A DNA stretch of 12,661 nucleotides from Pseudomonadota bacterium (lineage in GTDB: Bacteria > Pseudomonadota > Gammaproteobacteria > Acidiferrobacterales > UBA6901): assembly GCA_021783175.1 (NCBI GenBank), contig JAJXUF010000087.1, positions 1 to 12,661 of the forward strand, read 5' to 3'. Both the position numbers and the translations under genes were made by a program. Positions 6,167-12,661 of the stretch are shown in pieces. Under the pieces are notes generated by a model. That model did no database searches. It saw only the letters and a program-made list of their open reading frames with translations, and had not been told where the DNA came from. Numbering within the stretch: the first letter of the stretch is position 1; each line of letters opens with the position of its first letter.

Positions 6167-7177
6167 TCAATTGACGGGTATCAGCTGCCCAAGATTATTG
6201 CCCAGCGTTTCGGCAAACCACACCGATCCGTTTGTCATGTCCACCGCCAGTCCCATGGGTTTGCTGTTGGGGGTAGGAATTCGATATTCGCTGAATGTAC
6301 GGTCCGGTCGCAGACGCCCAATCTGGTTGGCACTCATTTCAGTAAACCAGACATTTCCTGCGGCATCCTCCATGATCATCTGAGGAGTGCTGTTTGCGGT
6401 GGGAACCGTGTACAGAGCGATGCCTCCGATTTGGGTGATGGAGCCGATCTGATTGCCATTGGCATCGGTAAACCAGATCAGGTTCTGGTCCTTTTGCATC
6501 GGCGAGTAATCAACGCCCATCGGTTTGGAACCCGCCGGCAGAGGATATTCATTGAAAATTCCGTCAGCTCTCAGCACCCCGATCTTGTCCACATTGGATT
6601 CCGCGAACCAGACGTTGCCGTACTGATCCACCGCCAAACCGGTTGGCCGCGCGTTCGGCGTGGGGACATTAAACTCATCAATATGGCCATCGGGACGCAC
6701 CACGCCGATCTTGTCGGCAAACATTTCCGCGAACCAGACGTTGCCCTGGGAATCGCCCATCGTCCCCATCGGCATGCTTTTTGTGGTGGGAATCGGGTAG
6801 GTTGTGACCTGGCCCTGTGCAGTGAGATGAACCATGTAATCTCCCAGTGCCGAGAACCAGACGCTGTCATCGGCAGGATTGGTCCACATGTTCATTGGTC
6901 CCGATGCCGGCGCGATGCCGATTTCCGTCATTTGGCCGTTGGCGAAGCGCACCATTTTTCCCGCGCTAAATTCGCCAAACCAGATGTCAGATTGATTGCC
7001 GACCGCCACCTGCAATGGCATGGAATGGGCGCTGGGAGCTGGGTATTCGGTAATTTGCGCGCCCGGGGCGGCGAAGGCCGCAACAGGCAACAGTGCCGCG
7101 AGCAATGCTGCGCCCAGGCTTGGCCGGACGATATGGCGACGGCCGATCGTGTTCAATCCATTTCCTCGCTGCTTCAT
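6167..7177 (-). CDS. Exported seven-bladed beta-propeller, virginiamycin B lyase-like (Vgb family)
   Basis: This 336-residue protein has a signal peptide (hydrophobic residues about 21-36, cleavage after AAFA). Seven repeats of about 42 residues follow. Each contains a WF[ATGS] strand (Trp at 66, 107, 148, 190, 235, 277, 320) and usually a following (N/D)-x-IG-x-(L/V) strand. This is the Vgb/NHL-like propeller pattern. In true virginiamycin lyases, as I recall, catalytic His residues follow Pro in the loop before the WF strand. Here the residue after that Pro is Leu, Met, Met, Thr, Met, Gln, Met in blades 1-7, with no His, so antibiotic lyase activity is unlikely. It is probably a periplasmic binding or sensing protein. 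The ATG at 7177 has GAGGAA about seven bases upstream. It is divergent from a two-component system and shares a promoter motif with it. Confidence 0.85.
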   Translation of the reverse strand: MKQRGNGLNTIGRRHIVRPSLGAALLAALLPVAAFAAPGAQITEYPAPSAHSMPLQVAVGNQSDIWFGEFSAGKMVRFANGQMTEIGIAPASGPMNMWTNPADDSVWFSALGDYMVHLTAQGQVTTYPIPTTKSMPMGTMGDSQGNVWFAEMFADKIGVVRPDGHIDEFNVPTPNARPTGLAVDQYGNVWFAESNVDKIGVLRADGIFNEYPLPAGSKPMGVDYSPMQKDQNLIWFTDANGNQIGSITQIGGIALYTVPTANSTPQMIMEDAAGNVWFTEMSANQIGRLRPDRTFSEYRIPTPNSKPMGLAVDMTNGSVWFAETLGNNLGQLIPVN

Positions 7178-7192
7178 GATATTTTCCTCGCT

Positions 7193-7207
7193 AGTTTAAA
7201 ATGGGTT
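7193..7207 (-). promoter_or_regulatory. Propeller gene promoter with AACCCATTTT motif
   Basis: On the minus strand AACCCATTTT (7207-7198) runs into TAAACT, a 4/6 match to a -10, and CTAG. The same 10-mer stands before the divergent response regulator. No good -35 is seen, which would fit an activated promoter. Confidence 0.4.
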
Positions 7208-7339
7208 ATAAACAAAATCGTGCCTGCACCAGGATAAATCGACCGCGAAGTGCCGGGCCTTTGTGTCTGGCGGAGTGCAGGTACCTCGTGAATGGTACGG
7301 ATTGCGGATTACGCGGAGGCTTCTAAACCGTGTTTCTTG

Positions 7340-7385
7340 GTTACTTTGTGTTACACGCCGATTGCGCATTGTTACGGTTTGTTAC
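7340..7385 (+). promoter_or_regulatory. Four GTTAC direct repeats, probable response-regulator binding array
   Basis: GTTAC occurs at 7340, 7350, 7371 and 7381, all in the same orientation, with start-to-start spacings of 10, 21 and 10 bases. This puts all four on one face of the helix as two tandem pairs, the arrangement that dimeric OmpR-family regulators bind. The pairs are centred about 79 and 48 bases before the response-regulator start codon. Autoregulation by the adjacent regulator is the natural inference. Confidence 0.6.
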
Positions 7386-7389
7386 CAAT

Positions 7390-7418
7390 AACCCATGAGA
7401 AACCCATTTTGCTAGACT
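7390..7418 (+). promoter_or_regulatory. AACCCAT repeats and -10 of the two-component operon
   Basis: AACCCAT occurs at 7390-7396 and 7401-7407, 11 bases apart. TAGACT (7413-7418) is a plausible -10, with only AACCCA in the -35 zone, so the promoter would need an activator. Its transcript would begin close to 7425-7426, which is the start codon itself. Confidence 0.45.
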
Positions 7419-7425
7419 TTGCGGC

Positions 7426-8121
7426 ATGAGCACGCTCAAAGTATTGATCGTCGACGACGACCGTGAGCTGGCGACAACGCTTTCGCTTTATCTGGTCCAG
7501 CATGGCATGGACACGGTGGTTGCCAGCGACGGCAAGGAAATGGATCGGCTGTTGGCGCAGTCGCCTTTCGATCTGGTGGTGCTGGATCTCATGCTGCCGG
7601 GAGAAGATGGCCTGTCGATTGCCCGGCGCATCGGCTCATCCATGCCCTTCATCATTCTCTCCGCGCGCGGCGATGAAACGGATCGGATTGTGGGGCTGGA
7701 GCTCGGCGCGGATGATTATCTTGCCAAGCCGTTCAGCGCGCGCGAGTTGACCGCGCGCATACACGCAGTGCTGCGGCGGCGGGAAAAATCACCGCAGCAA
7801 GCGCCATCCCAGATATTCATTTTCGGTCCTTTCCGCCTGGATATTGCAAGCCACACGCTTACCCGCAACGAGGAAAGAGTACGGATAACTACCGCCGACT
7901 ACGTCATGCTGAAGATTTTTTGTACCAATCCGAACCGCGTCATTTCGCGCGAGCGGCTCGTCGTGCTGGCGGGCGAGGATGGACGGGTGCCATTCGATCG
8001 CTCGATTGACGTGCGCATAACCCGATTGCGCCAGAAAATCGAGGACGACGCCGAAGATCCCTGTTACATCCGTACGGTGCGCGGCGCGGGCTACCTCTTC
8101 GCTCCGGAAGGTTGCCGGTGA
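7426..8121 (+). CDS. Two-component response regulator, OmpR/PhoB family
   Basis: This 231-residue protein has a receiver domain (residues 1-120) with the acidic pair Asp10/Asp11, phospho-acceptor Asp54 in VVLDLMLPGEDG, Ser79 and Lys101 in AKPFS. A winged-helix DNA-binding domain (about 131-227) ends IRTVRGAGYLF, typical of the OmpR class. The kinase follows with a GTGA overlap, so the two are co-translated. No Shine-Dalgarno precedes the ATG, and a -10-like TAGACT lies seven bases before it, so the mRNA may be leaderless. The upstream GTTAC array suggests autoregulation, and the shared motif suggests control of the divergent propeller gene. The signal and target regulon cannot be read from the sequence. 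Confidence 0.95.
   Translation: MSTLKVLIVDDDRELATTLSLYLVQHGMDTVVASDGKEMDRLLAQSPFDLVVLDLMLPGEDGLSIARRIGSSMPFIILSARGDETDRIVGLELGADDYLAKPFSARELTARIHAVLRRREKSPQQAPSQIFIFGPFRLDIASHTLTRNEERVRITTADYVMLKIFCTNPNRVISRERLVVLAGEDGRVPFDRSIDVRITRLRQKIEDDAEDPCYIRTVRGAGYLFAPEGCR
8106..8111 (+). promoter_or_regulatory. Shine-Dalgarno that fixes the kinase start
   Basis: GGAAGG lies six bases before the GTG at 8118. The in-frame TTG at 8112 directly abuts this site and cannot use it, so the GTG overlapping the regulator's TGA is preferred. Confidence 0.7.
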
Positions 8122-9434
8122 ACCTCGGGCGCCTGTCGGCGCGATCACTCTTCGGGCGCAGTGCGCTTGCTCTGGTAAGTTTTGCCATCCTGTTCCAGAT
8201 CCTGTTCTACGCAATTTCGGCCAGGCTTATTGTCTGGCCTCTGCTGCGCTCGTCAACCGATGACCTGGCCGGCTTGATGCTCTTGTCTGCGCAGCAGTTT
8301 GAGAGAACGACCCCGCCTGCCCGCCAGCAGTTTGCGGCGCGACTTTCCGAAAAATATCACCTGCGCATCGCCGAGGCGGATGACAGGTTGGCGGGTAAAA
8401 AAAGCCTCCTGCCATTTATTGGATTGCTGCAACAGTCATTGAGCAACCGTCTCGGTCAGCGCGTCGAGGTGCGCGATCACAATGGCATTTTTTCGACGGA
8501 CATTCCGTTCGACGGAAAACACGTGCGCTTGAGCTTTTCCTATGATCGCATCGGAACAGATCCCTATCTTACGTTGGCGGCACTTTTTATCGTTACTTTC
8601 CTGCTGAGTCTGGCGCTGGCGATGATCGTCGCGCGCAAGCTGGCGCATCCGCTGCGGGTCCTCGGAAATGCCGCGGGCGAAGTTGGCAAGGGACATGCCG
8701 CGCAGATCCAGACCCACGTCGGGGTCGAGGAGCTCGACGAATTGGTCCAGAACTTCAATACCATGGCGCGGGAAGTGGAAGCCCTGCTGCGGAACCGCAC
8801 CACCCTGCTGGCCGGCATTTCGCATGACTTGCGCTCTCCGCTGGCGCGGGCACGGGTACTGGTCGAGCTTGCCCAGGAAACGGGCGATATTGGCTTGATG
8901 GATGATCTTGACCGCTCATTGCTGCAGATGGAGAAGGCGATTGCGGACTGTCTGGATTTCAGCAAAGGCGTCAGAATCGGTGCGCAGGAAATCATTGATC
9001 TCTCGGTACTGCTGCCGGAGATGTGTGCGGAGCTATCCCGAGAGGGGTCCGCTGTCCATCTCGGGATAGCTGTTGGCCGGGTCTGGGCAAACCGTTTGGC
9101 TTTGACGCGCGTCCTGCGCAATCTGATCGAGAATGCGCAGCGCTACGGTGGGCGGGAGCCGGCGCAATTGGGCGTATTGTCCGAGGACCAGTTCCTGTGT
9201 ATTGACGTACTGGATCGCGGAACGGGTATCCCCGAGACTGAACTAGAGCGGGTGTTTCAGCCTTTCGTACGGCTGGAAGGATCCCGAAATGCCCAAACCG
9301 GGGGCAGCGGACTTGGGCTTGCTGTGGTGAAGGACATCTGTCGCGCGCATGACTGGCGTATCAGCCTGAGGAACCGGGAAGGCGGAGGTTTGCAGGCTCG
9401 CTTGTGCCTGCCATCAGCCAAAACTGCGCTGTAG
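8118..9434 (+). CDS. Sensor histidine kinase, EnvZ-like
   Basis: This is a 438-residue inner-membrane kinase. Transmembrane segment 1 is at about 16-40, a periplasmic loop of about 108 residues follows, segment 2 is at about 149-172, and a HAMP linker runs to about 226. The dimerisation domain has phospho-His236 in ISHDLRSPLARARVL, which is the EnvZ-type H-box with Arg after DL. The ATPase has the N-box (RNLIENAQRYG, Asn339), D-box (DRGTGIP, Asp366) and G-box GGSGLGLA (395-402). All catalytic residues are present, so it should be active. The periplasmic loop has no domain I recognise. GTG at 8118 is taken as the start (GTGA overlap with the regulator stop). Confidence 0.93.
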   Translation: MNLGRLSARSLFGRSALALVSFAILFQILFYAISARLIVWPLLRSSTDDLAGLMLLSAQQFERTTPPARQQFAARLSEKYHLRIAEADDRLAGKKSLLPFIGLLQQSLSNRLGQRVEVRDHNGIFSTDIPFDGKHVRLSFSYDRIGTDPYLTLAALFIVTFLLSLALAMIVARKLAHPLRVLGNAAGEVGKGHAAQIQTHVGVEELDELVQNFNTMAREVEALLRNRTTLLAGISHDLRSPLARARVLVELAQETGDIGLMDDLDRSLLQMEKAIADCLDFSKGVRIGAQEIIDLSVLLPEMCAELSREGSAVHLGIAVGRVWANRLALTRVLRNLIENAQRYGGREPAQLGVLSEDQFLCIDVLDRGTGIPETELERVFQPFVRLEGSRNAQTGGSGLGLAVVKDICRAHDWRISLRNREGGGLQARLCLPSAKTAL

Positions 9435-9495
9435 TTTCAGGAATTTTGCGGGCAGGAGCTGCGGGTAAAGACGCATATATGTGCACCAGTGGTGG

Positions 9496-10545
9496 TCATT
9501 GGAGCGCATAGAAATCAGCCGGGGGTGAAGCGCCAATTACATCGGTCAAGAAGCGATTCAGATCACCCTGAATGCCAGGCGTTGCGTCCGCACGAAATAA
9601 CAGTTTCTTTCGTACCAATGACGTCATGATGACGGCGGCTGGTAATTTCAGCTTGTACTGGCCGAAGTAGCGCGTAATGCCTTTGCTTATAGTCCTGGAA
9701 ACTGCGAGTGCGCGAAATGCATGGGCGTGATCGATCTTAATGATCGCCTTCTTGTACGCCGACAGGACTTGGGCAACGAGTTTTGCCTTGACCGGATCAT
9801 TGAGAACAGTACCCAGCACCGCCAGCCCCCCGTGCGGTAATTCATCCCTGGGCCATGCGCTGAAGCCCGTAAACAACGGCTGAAACTCGATTGACCTTTC
9901 CATGTTGTGCGCCGCGGAGAACGGCATCAGTCCCTCTATGATCATGCCGGTGGCAGCCGGTTCCACAAGCGAGATCCCGGAGGCCGGCAAATTAAAACCG
10001 GGATTGCATTTCGAGTTGGAGTTTAGCGGTGCTCGTGTCTTCAACAATTTTACCGCACTCATGACCGGCAGATAGCAGACCTTTACATCGGCCAGACTCA
10101 TTCCGCTGTGCTTCAATGCCGCCTGAAAAATCAGGTCGGGCCCACCATTTTTACCTCCGCCAGTGGGTCCGGCCACAATAAGGCCCTTGCCCCGCAGGTC
10201 GGCAAAATTCTTGACGTGGTCCTTGCGGAAGGTCACTTCGCTAAAACCCTTCCACAAGCCGACATAAACCAGACGCAGGTCGGGTACTTTGCCTGACACC
10301 ACTTTCTTGGCGGCTGTATAAGTCATGGCTAGCAAGGCATCGGCCTTTCCGGAGGCAAAAACTGCATTGATGGCGGAACCGTCTGCAATCGGTACGATTT
10401 CGACAGGAAGACTCGGATCGTCCTTCATGGCCACCAACAGTGGAAAGATATTCGGATTGGGAGTTGCCGCCACGCGCAGCTTCTCCTGTCCCCAAACCGG
10501 CAAACTCGTGCCAAGCACAATCAGAAAAATCAGCAGCCTCTTCAT
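9496..10545 (-). CDS. Orphan periplasmic substrate-binding protein, NrtA/SsuA/TauA-like
   Basis: This 349-residue protein has a signal peptide (residues 1-19, cleavage before QEKLR). It has the two-lobed binding-protein pattern of the nitrate/sulfonate/taurine group: LRVAATPNPNIFPLLVA near the N-terminus, GSAINAVFASGKADALLA, then FADLRGKGLIVAGPTGGG and a later EPAATGMI. Such proteins deliver small anions or thiamine precursors to an ABC permease. No permease or ATPase gene flanks it: upstream is a decayed gene and downstream, convergent, is the histidine kinase. The loop GPTGGGKNGGPD is unusually Gly-rich, and the ligand cannot be named. It may feed a distant transporter or act as a sensor partner. 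The Shine-Dalgarno is weak (GAGAAAC). Confidence 0.78.
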   Translation of the reverse strand: MKRLLIFLIVLGTSLPVWGQEKLRVAATPNPNIFPLLVAMKDDPSLPVEIVPIADGSAINAVFASGKADALLAMTYTAAKKVVSGKVPDLRLVYVGLWKGFSEVTFRKDHVKNFADLRGKGLIVAGPTGGGKNGGPDLIFQAALKHSGMSLADVKVCYLPVMSAVKLLKTRAPLNSNSKCNPGFNLPASGISLVEPAATGMIIEGLMPFSAAHNMERSIEFQPLFTGFSAWPRDELPHGGLAVLGTVLNDPVKAKLVAQVLSAYKKAIIKIDHAHAFRALAVSRTISKGITRYFGQYKLKLPAAVIMTSLVRKKLLFRADATPGIQGDLNRFLTDVIGASPPADFYALQ

Positions 10546-10756
10546 GTTCGAGTTTCTCGGGAATGAGTGTTTGAATTATCGATGCATTGCAGTGTCGTCG
10601 GGAAGCCGTCCGATTCCCAAAATATCGGCGACCAAAACTGCCAATGCCTCCAAGGGACTGCGAGTGCAACCAGCCTACTTATCGCATAGCCACCAGGACA
10701 AAACAATAGCCTCGATCATGGCGCTTGGCAGTCTCTCCGCCGTTTTTTTACGGATG

Positions 10757-11085
10757 TCAGTGTGCCCTATCAAACACAGTGGCGCTTGCTTCGTCGACCT
10801 TGGTACGTAAAACGTCTGCGGGCACTGATGTCGCAAATGGAAGTAAGACGATGCATATCAGATGCAGCGTATTGATCAGCAGGAGGTTATGATCAGCACA
10901 AACTATGTGGCCAAACATCGCGCGGTGATTGTTCCAGACTGTGCCCGTGGCAGTAGAACTAATCGCATACGCAAACCAGGATGGCCACAAGCTCAGCTGC
11001 TACCGCGCCAGCCAATTGTCAACTTGCGGGAGATTGATATCCAACACGAAAGAGATGTTGCCGGCGGAGTTACTGCTGTACCGCG
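10757..11085 (-). pseudogene. Decayed TMEM175/DUF1211-family membrane protein gene
   Basis: One minus-strand frame reads SFVLDINLP, QVDNWLAR, an amber stop (11002-11000), then QLSLWPSWFAYAIS, GTVWNNHRAMF and LLLINTLHLICIVLLPFAT. This follows, in order, the TMEM175-type pattern as I recall it: VLELKVP, LWPSFLAY, a WNNHHHMF-like motif, then LLW-N-L-L-PF-T. The motif here is WNNHRAMF, so the His triad is damaged. The frame ends at 10757 with the later transmembrane part missing, and the first helix is hardly recognisable. The usual start region would run into the neighbouring protease gene. Intact members are potassium channels of the inner membrane. Stop codon, lost motif and truncation together indicate a relic. 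The match is from memory, not a search. Confidence 0.6.
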
Positions 11086-12661
11086 TTAGTCTTCGAGGTC
11101 GCTGAAGTCACCACTGGCGCGTTGCACTTCGAATGCCGACATCTGCTGCGCCATCTCTCGCAGGCGTTTCAAAACAGCTGCGTTGACAGTGCCCACAGCG
11201 TAGGTCCCATCCCAGCGACACTCTCCGGCCGGCTGCCCAGTAAGTATCTCTAGCGCCTCGTCGACAGTAGACACTGCATAGATGTGAAACCTGCCCGCAG
11301 CCACGGCTTCGACCACTTCATCCTTCAACATAAGATTCTTTACATTGGCCTGAGGTATGACAACTCCCTGCTCCCCGGTCAGACCGATTAGATTGCATAC
11401 GGCGAAATATCCTTCGATCTTCTCGTTCAATCCGCCCACCGCCTGCACCTGCCCATGCTGGTTCACCGACCCCGTTACCGCCAGACACTGTCTCACCGGC
11501 ACATCGGACAGCGCCGATAGCAGGGCCACCAGCTCCGCGACAGAGGCGCTGTCGCCTTCGACCATGGCATAACTCTGCTCGAACGCAATAGTTGCAGACA
11601 GGGACAACGCATTTGCGCCGGCGAATCGCCCGCCCAGGAATCCCGTCAGAATGAGTACGCTCTTGCTGTGCACGTTGCCGCTCATTTTGGCCTCGCGCTC
11701 GATATTCACGATCCCCTTTCCGCCGACATAGACGCGCGCGGTAATGCGCGACGGACGTCCAAAAGCGAAGTCTCCGAGATCGTACACCGAGAGCCCATTG
11801 ATCTGGCCGACAACCTCCCCCGATGTATCGACCATGATCGTACCGTCCGCGATCAACTCACGGATGCGTTGCTCGAGCAGATCCGCCCGGTGGATTTTCT
11901 CGTCGATGGCCATCGCGACGTAGTGCTGCGATACGACTGTTTTGCCTTCGCGGCGCGTCCAATAGCTTGACTCGCGCACGAGATCGGCCAGACTGCTGAA
12001 CTTCAGGGACAGTTTCTTTTGGTGTCCGGCCCAGCGCAATGCCTGCTCCATTACCGCGGCAACGGCACTGCCATCGAACGGCAGAAGATTCTCGATGCGG
12101 CAGAGATTCGCAATAAAGTGGGCATACTGCATCGGCGAATTGCCGGCCAGATCCTGCTCGACATCGAAATCGGCCTTTACCTTGAATATGCGACTGAAAT
12201 CTTCGTCGTATTCCTGCAACAGATAATAGAGCAGCGGATTACCGACCAGCACCACCCGCAGACGGATTGGAATGGGCTCTGGTCTGATTGATGTCGTGGA
12301 CACCAACCCGTAGGCTTCGGTGATATCCTCAATCGTAACCTCCTGGCGCATGACAGCACGCTTGAGGGCATCCCAAGATAGCGGGCTGCGCAGCACATCA
12401 AGTACATCCACTAATAGATAGCCGCCTGCCGCCTTGAGCATCGAGCCGGCCTTTATCTGAGTAAAGTCTGTGGACAGAAATCCCATGCGCGCCTTTTTTT
12501 CTATGCGGCCGACCAAATTGGCATAGGTAGGATTAATTTCTTCCAGAATCGGCGCGCCGTGCGTGTCTTCGTTGTCGACAACCAGGTTTACGGCATAGCG
12601 GGTGACAAACTGCCCGGCAGAACCTTCGCCGTCTTCCGCCGACTCCTGTGGCGACAGGAAT
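11086..12661 (-). CDS. Lon-related ATP-dependent protease (LonB/LonC-like), N-terminus beyond the window
   Basis: The frame stays open from the window edge to the stop at 11086, giving 525 codons without the start; a TTG at 12516 is not the start. The visible part begins inside the AAA+ region (PILEEINPTYANLVGRIE, then AGSMLKAAGGYLLVD and a sensor-like RLRVVLVGNP). It ends in a Lon-type proteolytic domain. The catalytic dyad is Ser in VEGDSASVAEL (codon 11550-11548) and Lys in GGLNEKIEGYF (codon 11421-11419). YANLVGRIE and QGVVIPQANVKNLML are typical of the Lon-related family with a large insertion in its ATPase part. It degrades damaged or specific cytoplasmic proteins. Full-length members are roughly 800 residues. 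The stop lies right next to the decayed channel gene. Confidence 0.9.
   Translation of the reverse strand, partial: FLSPQESAEDGEGSAGQFVTRYAVNLVVDNEDTHGAPILEEINPTYANLVGRIEKKARMGFLSTDFTQIKAGSMLKAAGGYLLVDVLDVLRSPLSWDALKRAVMRQEVTIEDITEAYGLVSTTSIRPEPIPIRLRVVLVGNPLLYYLLQEYDEDFSRIFKVKADFDVEQDLAGNSPMQYAHFIANLCRIENLLPFDGSAVAAVMEQALRWAGHQKKLSLKFSSLADLVRESSYWTRREGKTVVSQHYVAMAIDEKIHRADLLEQRIRELIADGTIMVDTSGEVVGQINGLSVYDLGDFAFGRPSRITARVYVGGKGIVNIEREAKMSGNVHSKSVLILTGFLGGRFAGANALSLSATIAFEQSYAMVEGDSASVAELVALLSALSDVPVRQCLAVTGSVNQHGQVQAVGGLNEKIEGYFAVCNLIGLTGEQGVVIPQANVKNLMLKDEVVEAVAAGRFHIYAVSTVDEALEILTGQPAGECRWDGTYAVGTVNAAVLKRLREMAQQMSAFEVQRASGDFSDLED

Noticed and set aside
6038..7237. A 399-codon plus-strand ORF
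   Set aside because: It lies antisense to the propeller gene over nearly its whole length; the repetitive HRFG-like protein is the mirror of the propeller repeats and matches no family.
7426..9434. Naming the two-component pair EnvZ/OmpR or RstB/RstA
   Set aside because: Both proteins share the general architecture, but the periplasmic loop and the neighbourhood do not identify a named pair, so no symbols are given.
10620..10660. Sigma-54 promoter before the binding-protein gene (TTGGCA with a later GC)
   Set aside because: The GG and GC elements are out of the required spacing by one base and the surrounding consensus is missing.
11086..12516. TTG at 12516 as the start of the protease
   Set aside because: The reading frame continues upstream to the window edge with clearly family-like sequence (EEINPTYANLVGRIE), so the gene is incomplete here and starts outside.

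Overview
The window looks like chromosomal DNA of a Gram-negative proteobacterium, most likely a betaproteobacterium. The base composition is moderately GC-rich, several proteins have Sec signal peptides, there is an EnvZ/OmpR-type two-component pair, and the housekeeping genes at both edges (pyruvate dehydrogenase E1 alpha, Lon-related protease) read like proteobacterial versions. The small accessory families (DsrE-like, GYD, DUF2934, Hsp20) recall ammonia- or sulfur-oxidising betaproteobacteria, but that placement is an inference.

Layout. On the left edge (1-77, minus) is the N-terminus of a pyruvate dehydrogenase E1 alpha subunit. It is followed by about 880 bases with no certain gene, holding one possible 45-residue ORF, nested inverted repeats and a minus-strand terminator-like hairpin. 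At 962-1579 (plus) is an exported DsbG-like thioredoxin-fold protein with a CPYC centre. From 1617 to 3944 lies a set of small stress-type genes: hsp20 (minus), a divergent DUF2934 protein (plus), an exported DsrE-like protein (minus) and a GYD-domain protein (minus). At 4280-5716 (minus) is a secreted glycoside hydrolase of the GH5 type with an N-terminal four-cysteine module. After a 450-base gap comes a seven-bladed, exported virginiamycin-lyase-like propeller (6167-7177, minus). It is transcribed divergently from an OmpR-type response regulator and a histidine kinase (7426-9434, plus), which overlap by a GTGA junction. Convergent to them is an orphan ABC-type substrate-binding protein (9496-10545, minus). 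Between it and the right-edge Lon-related protease (11086-12661, minus, incomplete) lies what appears to be a decayed TMEM175/DUF1211 channel gene with an in-frame amber stop.

How the parts fit. Many of the genes act in the cell envelope or periplasm (DsbG-like, DsrE-like, GH5, propeller, kinase sensor, binding protein), but they do not form one operon. The best-supported regulatory unit is the propeller / two-component divergent region. It carries four GTTAC repeats spaced 10, 21 and 10 bases apart, two AACCCAT repeats 11 bases apart, and the same 10-mer AACCCATTTT in front of both divergent genes. That suggests the regulator controls its own operon and perhaps the propeller. I saw no CRISPR array, IS element, tRNA or rRNA, and no clearly new multi-gene system. 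The most unusual items are this promoter array, the methionine-bearing propeller and the decayed channel gene.
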